Positions 58,813 through 64,000 of a DNA stretch of 64,000 nt are shown here, piece by piece. Source of the DNA: Paracyclopina nana. Taxonomy: Eukaryota; Arthropoda; Copepoda; Cyclopoida; Cyclopettidae. The stretch spans positions 4,836,001-4,900,000 of the forward strand of contig JAGUCH010000003.1 of assembly GCA_019096065.1 (NCBI GenBank), given 5' to 3'. The notes below the pieces were generated by a model, which ran no database searches, had not been told where the DNA came from, and saw only the letters and a program-made list of their open reading frames with translations. The translations under genes and the position numbers were made by a program. How positions within the stretch are numbered: the stretch's first letter is position 1; the number at the start of each line of letters is the position of its first letter.

Positions 58813-61274
58813 ATGCATCCAGGTCATTGTTTGTGCAGTCCCACGCTGATGCTCCTCGTCTTCTTTGGATACAGCTACTGGATCCTCCTCAACGAGGTGG
58901 CCCAAGCAGCAGCCTTCCCGGGGCAGTCACCACGACCAGCCGATTTGTACACCCCAGACGCCAAGGTGACCTCGTTCACCACCTATGACTGCGTGCATCC
59001 AGATGCCATGCACGAAGCTATCGACCTGAGCCAGCCTGAACTCTGTGAAGATATTCGCAGCTCTTACCAGTCGCCGGTTAATATCACGATTCAGGTACTG
59101 CAGACGGCCTCGACCCTCTCCGTCAAGGCATACCGGTGCCGAGTGCACATATCGCGGGAAGTTACCCGCTGTGGATACGATAGCATCAGTTATGGGAGTC
59201 AAATGACGGATGTAAATAGGCCCTACCTGGTAACGCCGCAAGCCTGCCGAGACGCCGCCGAGAAACGCTTCCTGCTGGTGGAAAATAAGAAGGTCCAAGT
59301 CACGCTCAATACCCCCGTGTCCCTGTCGTACTTCTCCAAGGGTGGGCTCGATAAGGATCACAAGTGCACGACGACTACTTTCACCAGTGGGGGCGTGACA
59401 TTCTACAAATCGTATGAAACCACCACGATCCACGCGTTGGTGGAACCGATCTACGGGAAGCTAAACACGGCCAATGGGCGGGTGGTCTTCTCCAACCACC
59501 TTACAGCCAACTTCCAGGACTTGATCGTGCAGGACGACGCCGAAGGCACCATTGTGTGGCCTAAGCGCAAGACCCCCCGCTGCGAAGATGAACTGAGCGA
59601 AGTATACAAGGGGCCGGCCGTTCTGTACCCTCACCGCAACTCGTCCAGCTTCAGCGGCAACGCGGGTCACCTAGGAGACCTGCTCCTCCTCGCCCACGAA
59701 GAAGAATCGCGGTTCGCGGGATTCGTCCTCAAGGGCGTGCAGTCCATGTGCCAGCGGCGGCTGTTCACCACTCAGCTCCGCGACTTCGCTGTCTTGATCG
59801 TGGGACCCGGGGATGGACCCCTCCAAGCCAAGTACCTTCACCCGGAGGACATGGGACGGTGCGAATATACAGACACAGCTGGCATTCGTGCATTCGCAGC
59901 ATGCGCTGCATATCCAGGACAGATTCAAGTTCCTCCAGGAACTTATCTGCAAGAACGAACGATCGATCCTGCACTCCAAGCTTCAGAGTATGGCTTCCGG
60001 CTCCTCATCGTACGCCACCCTTGATAGCCACGGACCAGGCCATCTAGTCACCCGTGCCGGGGCTGTAGCCTATGTTACCTCCTGCTACCCGGTGCAAGCT
60101 GTCACCAGGTCTATTGCGAACTGCACACAGGAGATTCCCGTGCTGGTGAACAACGAGACACGATTCGCGGACCCTCTCTCCTTTGTGCTGACTGACCGGC
60201 CCAGCGTGGTCCCATGCGATTCCATCACCCCGATTAAATGGAAGATCCACAATCAGTGGATGTGTGCCACCCCCAGATCCACGCCTGTATTGCCCCTACG
60301 CAACTCAACCCCATGTCGGACGTGGCTCCCCGGAGCGGACATTACGACATCAGTCGAGGACTAGGGGTGGAGTGTTCTCGGCGGAACAGCGGGCCAACCA
60401 TATCCTCTACCTCCACTTGTTTAGCAGTCGGGAGGCCGTGGTGAACACTATCACTAGTAACGTGCTCCACAACTCGCTTATCACGGGCAGCAGGTCGACT
60501 ACGCTATGGACGCAGGAAGACATTGATCAAATGGTGGATCATGTTGGCAGCGCAATTATTCCTTTCTTCAGCTCAGTAGGGAAGTATTATTCCTACTTCA
60601 CAGGGACTCTCATCACCATTGGCCTGATCAAGTTGATCCTCGGAGCCGTCATCCGGATGATCATCCTGTACCGACGGCGCGGACTGGGTTGGTGGATGTT
60701 CTTGGCTCTGTGGCATACAGCCTTCCTTATGGTCGAAATGCCGTGGCGGATGCTTACCAACCTTGGGCACGACCAGATTCTGTTCCCTGGCGGGGACGAC
60801 GATGACGAGGATCAACCCCCGACACGCGGCAGGCGCCGACCTCGAAACCGGGAAGGACCCGAGGCGTACCCCCTGGCCGCCCTCAGCGACGGAGACGAAG
60901 AAGATGACGACGAGGCACCCCCTAAGTACGGGATCGCAGAACCGGGAGAAACCGATGGACCCCGCCGGTCTGGATTCCGCCAACGCATGAAGGAGGCTCT
61001 ATTTAAAGAACAAGACGGCCTCTACCGGAACCTGCAGGCACAGGTCGACGCGCTGGCGAGGCAGAACGAGACCATGCATAACTACATTATGGCTGTGCTC
61101 CCCTCGGCTCCTGCGCCCAACACTGTGGCCTCCGCGACCTCGACGCCCCTGAAGTCACCGATGGAAGGAGGAGCGACCACCGGTCCACCTATCTCCCCTG
61201 TACCTCCGGCCACGGGATCCCCCCGACATAGGGTGCCAGCATTGCGCCGTGAGGACACGGCCACGCTTCAATAG
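58813..61274 (+). pseudogene. env: env-like glycoprotein of element 2, broken
   Basis: Homologous over its whole length to the element 1 env. The frame changes near 59,850, 60,277 and 60,366, so no full glycoprotein can be made. The parts kept are the signal peptide (GYSYWILLNEVAQAA), most of the Cys-rich ectodomain, the membrane spans, the acidic tail and PPKY (60,918-60,929). The frame start at 58,813 has a good start context and matches the element 1 start better than the GTG-led extension upstream. Confidence 0.88.
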
Positions 61275-61281
61275 GGGGAAA
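61273..61281 (+). promoter_or_regulatory. polypurine tract of element 2
   Basis: AGGGGGAAA one base before the 3' LTR. Confidence 0.8.
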
Positions 61282-61282
61282 T

Positions 61283-61482
61283 TGTAGCAGGATCCCGAGC
61301 CTGCGCACCTGCGCTCTCGCCTCCTTCTCGTGCGGTAGCACTACAATTGTACGGCAGTAAATAAACGACTATGCGCGAGCAAACAGCTCGACGACATATA
61401 TCCTTCCAACTAAGATGGAGTCTTATAAGCTATAAGTTAGTAAGGTGTAACGCGTAGGTCTCAGAGTGTTCGAACCCCTACA
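61283..61482 (+). repeat. 3' LTR of element 2
   Basis: Identical to the 5' LTR over 200 bp. Confidence 0.95.
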
Positions 61483-62100
61483 CAATAGTACTGTTAAATG
61501 CTAAAAATTGATTAATTTACCTATTAAATCGGCCTTAAAAAAGATAGCTCGTTTGCAGGTAAAACTTTGCGGTCAATCGCGCGCGCGCATCTCCATCAAA
61601 AGCTCAGCACTTGCAGGGTAACCAGATATTTAGGGGAATATTTCGCCGGAATATTTTCAAAAAGCACCAAAATGACGAATTTGGCTATTTAGAAAGATCA
61701 ATTAAAGTTTTTTTGCAAAGAAATCTCGAAAAAAATTTGATTTTTGCAGACTTTTTGTTAAAAAAAATCTTTGGAAGACTTCTCAAAAAAAGATCTTTGG
61801 AAGACTTTTCTCAAATGAGAATGTTTTAGAAGACTGTTTTTATTATTTATTAGGAGTTACAAGGAAGACTTTCTTAGAATGAAAAGTCATAATTTTTTAT
61901 AATATGCCAGAATGTGCAATGAAATTTGTGAATTCAATTAGTACATTGGGATAGTGCATACCTTTCACTCAGCAGACCCAAGTTCGAATCCCGGTTAAGT
62001 CTTTTTTTTAATTGAAGAAGAACTATCAAGTTGCCAACTGTACAATAATGAGCATTATTTCTTCACATGTGACGAAAAAATCCATTATTGTACGGTGGAT
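61483..62100 (+). repeat. repeat unit, copy 1 (right part; left part at about 51,106-51,298)
   Basis: Matches 62,553-63,100. Includes GTTTGCAGGTAAAACTTTGC, a GCGCGCGCGC run, an AAGACTTT-rich part, and a tRNA-like segment with anticodon-loop-like CCTTTCACTC and B-box-like GTTCGAATCCCGG ending in a T run (61,945-62,010). LTR element 2 split this unit. Confidence 0.75.
61945..62010 (+). repeat. degenerate tRNA-Glu-like segment in repeat, copy 1
   Basis: CTTTCACTCAG resembles the anticodon arm of tRNA-Glu(UUC) and AAGTTCGAATCCCGG the T arm, followed by eight T. The acceptor and T stems do not pair well, so it is a tRNA-derived repeat head, not a working tRNA. Confidence 0.5.
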
Positions 62101-62190
62101 GCGAGCGCACGCCAAATCTCAGCAAAATACAGGGATTTTCGCTTCACTGCCGTATGTAGTGAACCCACCACCAAGTTGACAAAAATGAAC
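62030..62190 (+). repeat. dispersed repeat segment, copy 1
   Basis: ATGCGAGCGCACGCCAAATC, CAGCAAAATACAGGGATTTT and GCCGTATGTAGTGAACCCAC recur at 63,797-63,930 with a few differences. Confidence 0.75.
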
Positions 62191-62377
62191 TTTTTTCTGG
62201 ATTAAAAACTTGGATTATTTTCCTGAATATTATATTTTGTCAAATGAACTTGTGTTTCTAATGGGCCACAGAAGTCTTCGAATTTTTAACAGTTTTCAAA
62301 TATTGATATCTCCCAAGGCCCCTTACTGCCCCAAACAAAATTAAGCTATTATGATAAAGGTAATATTAATGTAACAA

Positions 62378-62521
62378 TACTGTCCTGATGACGAGTCCAT
62401 ATAGGGTTTTTCACTCATGAGTAGTCAAATGAAAGATCACCGAGTGGCGAAGCCACGAGTGATCTGGAATTTTACTACAAATGAGCGAAAAACCCTATAT
62501 GGACTAGTCATCAGGACAGTA
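62378..62521. repeat. 144-bp near-perfect palindrome, copy 2
   Basis: Same length and nearly identical to 51,114-51,257. Several differences fall within the arms (for example GGACTAG here, GGACGAG in copy 1). Confidence 0.8.
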
Positions 62522-62552
62522 TAGACATTTATGTCAGCTTCGTGACGGTTAA

Positions 62553-63100
62553 AAGTCCCAATGGCACTGTTAAGTGCTAAAAATTGATTAATTTACAAAT
62601 TAGATTGTCCTTAAAAATGATAGCTCGTTTGCAGGTAAAACTTTGCGGTCAATCGCGCGCGCGCATCTCCAGCAAGAACTAAGCACTTGAAGGGTAACCA
62701 GATATTTAGAGGGATATTTAGCCAAAACAAATTCCAAAAAGCACCAAAATGACGCTTGATATTTATAAGAAGTTCCTTATGCTTCGATTTTTTTAGCAAG
62801 ACCAATTTAAGTTTTTTGCAAAGTAAACTTGAAAAAAATTGGTCTTCTGCAGACTTTGCTTAAATAAAAGGTATTTTGGAAGACTTTTCTAAAATGAGAA
62901 TAAGGAGTTTATTGGGAAGGCTACCTTGAAATGGAAAGTAATCATTTTTTAAAATGCTAGAAACTGCTGTTTAGTATGTGAATTCTGATAGTACAATGGT
63001 AGCATGCAGACCTTTCACTCAGAAGACCCAGGTTCGAATCCCGGTCAAGACTATTTTTAAATTGAAGAAGGAATTCTCAAGTTGCCAACTGCACAATAAT
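62553..63100 (+). repeat. repeat unit, copy 2 (uninterrupted)
   Basis: Same unit as around LTR element 2, without the insertion: GTCCCAATGGCACTGTTAAG continues directly. Holds a second tRNA-Glu-like segment at about 62,985-63,052 (CCTTTCACTCAGAAGACCC, GGTTCGAATCCCGG). Confidence 0.75.
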
Positions 63101-63283
63101 GGATATTACTATTAGCTGAGACGGCTGAGCAGTACATAAGCTCCGACCATATAATTTCCATGATTTTTCATTGTTGTTTGATGTAGAGGAGGATAATGAA
63201 CATTATGCATCTACAAGTGGATAATGATCATTATGCCTCACTTGATCCTTGCGCCATCTATCATAGAAAAAAAGGAAGGTGGC

Positions 63284-63352
63284 AGTAAGAATCGAACCAC
63301 AGTCACTCGGGTAGCAGGCCGACGCTCTACCTCTGAGCCATCAATTTGATTA
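63284..63352 (-). repeat. tRNA-like segment (pseudogene or SINE head)
   Basis: The minus strand reads TGGCTCAGAGGTAGAGCG (A-box-like) and GTGGTTCGATTCTTAC (B-box-like) with a possible anticodon arm between. Acceptor arms do not pair, so I do not call a functional tRNA. Confidence 0.5.
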
Positions 63353-63429
63353 TGAAGAATGCTTATGAGCAAGCGCTTAAAAAAGATGGCCAGACGGGCC
63401 GGCGCGGCATGGCCGCAAGACGCAACGGC

Positions 63430-63560
63430 AACAAGCGCTTGGTGAAGGCTAGACTGCTGGGTCAGCTTTGATGAGCTCATGCTCCCTGTGCAGTGTGCAG
63501 CAGGCACTAGCTAGCGCGGCCGGTGCAAGCTAGACCGCTGGGTCAACTTTGATGAGCTGT
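63430..63560 (+). repeat. imperfect direct repeat
   Basis: GCTAGACTGCTGGGTCAGCT at about 63,448 and GCTAGACCGCTGGGTCAACT at about 63,529, each followed by TTGATGAGCT. Confidence 0.6.
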
Positions 63561-63676
63561 CTGCAATAAAGCGAACCCCAAAATTTAAGGCATATCTAGC
63601 AAAAAAATGAGCAAGAAGAGCACTTCTTAATTGACTTTCAGGCATTGCTTGAAATGTTGGGGTAGCTAATAGTAAT

Positions 63677-63793
63677 AGGATTATACACCTCTAGGCTGTC
63701 GGATAACACTCATTATTTTTTAGTGTCGCGTGACACTTGACACTAAAAAATAATTCGTGTTATCCTCCAGCCTAGAGGTGTATAATCCTATAT
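63677..63793. repeat. long hairpin (inverted repeat, about 117 bp)
   Basis: AGGATTATACACCTCTAGGC is mirrored by GCCTAGAGGTGTATAATCCT, and the arms continue inwards (AGTGTC / GACACT) to a short loop. It splits sequence that resembles the 62,030 repeat from its left part, so it looks like a foldback MITE. Confidence 0.7.
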
Positions 63794-63796
63794 TAT

Positions 63797-63930
63797 TTCT
63801 TCACATGTGACGAAATAAAAGTCATTATTGTACGGTAGATGCGAGCGCACGCCAAATCTCAGCAAAATACAGGGATTTTCACTTCACTGCCGTATGTAGT
63901 GAACCCACCGCCAAGTTGACAAAAATGCAA
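63797..63930 (+). repeat. dispersed repeat segment, copy 2
   Basis: Matches 62,050-62,190; begins ATTTCTTCACATGTGACG. Confidence 0.75.
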
Positions 63931-64000
63931 ATTATCACCAAACCATTTTTGCATCCATTGGCTCCATTTTGAGAAATCGCCAATTTTGTAGACAGAGTTT

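Larger units (their letters stand above)
51299..61482 (+). mobile_element. LTR element 2: Ty3/gypsy-type endogenous retrovirus-like element with broken env
   Basis: 200-bp LTRs, identical to each other, TGTAGC to CCTACA. A 4-bp target duplication CAAT flanks it (51,295-51,298 and 61,483-61,486). The downstream repeat copy shows the uninterrupted site (CCCAATGGCACTGTTAA near 62,551). It has the same layout as element 1, with intact gag and pol and a disrupted env. Protein similarity to element 1 is high in pol but the LTRs differ apart from their ends and short motifs, so they are separate subfamilies. Confidence 0.95.

Noticed and set aside
61945..63052. Two tRNA-Glu-like segments
   Set aside because: The arms do not pair as needed; they are parts of a repeated unit, so repeat-derived.

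Overview
This window is nuclear DNA from an invertebrate animal, most likely an arthropod. The genes have GT-AG introns, many only 50-65 bp. They include a Drosophila-type (type I) cryptochrome, a DIP/lachesin-type neuronal Ig protein, a C2H2 zinc-finger gene and several general metazoan housekeeping genes. The host DNA is AT-rich and full of decayed repeats, SINE-like copies, palindromes and minisatellites. I cannot name the species.

Positions 1-36,200 are a compact gene-rich region on alternating strands. In order: NECAP (-), FAM91A (+), the ZNG1/CBWD zinc chaperone GTPase (-), an unrecognised 213-aa multi-pass membrane protein (+), a DIP/lachesin Ig protein in eight exons (-), a kinesin-10/KIF22-like motor with an apparent 1-nt frame break (-), a C2H2 zinc-finger gene (+) and its decayed tandem copy, THG1 (-), type I CRY (+), an unrecognised VWA-domain protein (-), TopBP1 (-), COP9 signalosome subunit 9 (+) and the PAPS transporter SLC35B2/slalom (-). 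Exon structures were built by checking that splice phases add up. Several pairs are head to head with 300-520 bp between starts (NECAP/FAM91A, kinesin/ZNF, THG1/CRY, TopBP1/CSN9). Others are tail to tail with 80-230 bp between stops.

Positions 36,200-64,000 are a repeat and transposon island with no host gene that I can support. Its core is two complete Ty3/gypsy-type LTR retroelements in the same orientation: element 1 (38,400-48,754, LTRs 195 bp) and element 2 (51,299-61,482, LTRs 200 bp). Within each element the two LTRs are identical, so both insertions are recent. Each carries gag, pol and a third ORF for a membrane glycoprotein (env), which makes them endogenous-retrovirus-like. Their defects are reciprocal: element 1 has open gag and env but a pol broken twice, while element 2 has open gag and pol but a broken env. 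The elements are GC-rich and contrast strongly with the AT-rich host DNA.

The main discoveries are in these elements. A well-formed -1 ribosomal frameshift cassette (GGGAAAC, 5-nt spacer, 7-bp stem spanning the gag stop) is conserved in both. A conserved polypyrimidine-AG splice acceptor lies just before env in both. The env ectodomain has a plan resembling arthropod negative-strand RNA virus (chuvirus-like) glycoproteins, with a PPxY motif in its cytoplasmic tail. Element 1 sits inside a foldback transposon whose arms are TTTGCCCC-type minisatellites. Element 2 sits inside a repeat whose second, empty copy is 1 kb downstream, and this confirms the 4-bp target duplication.
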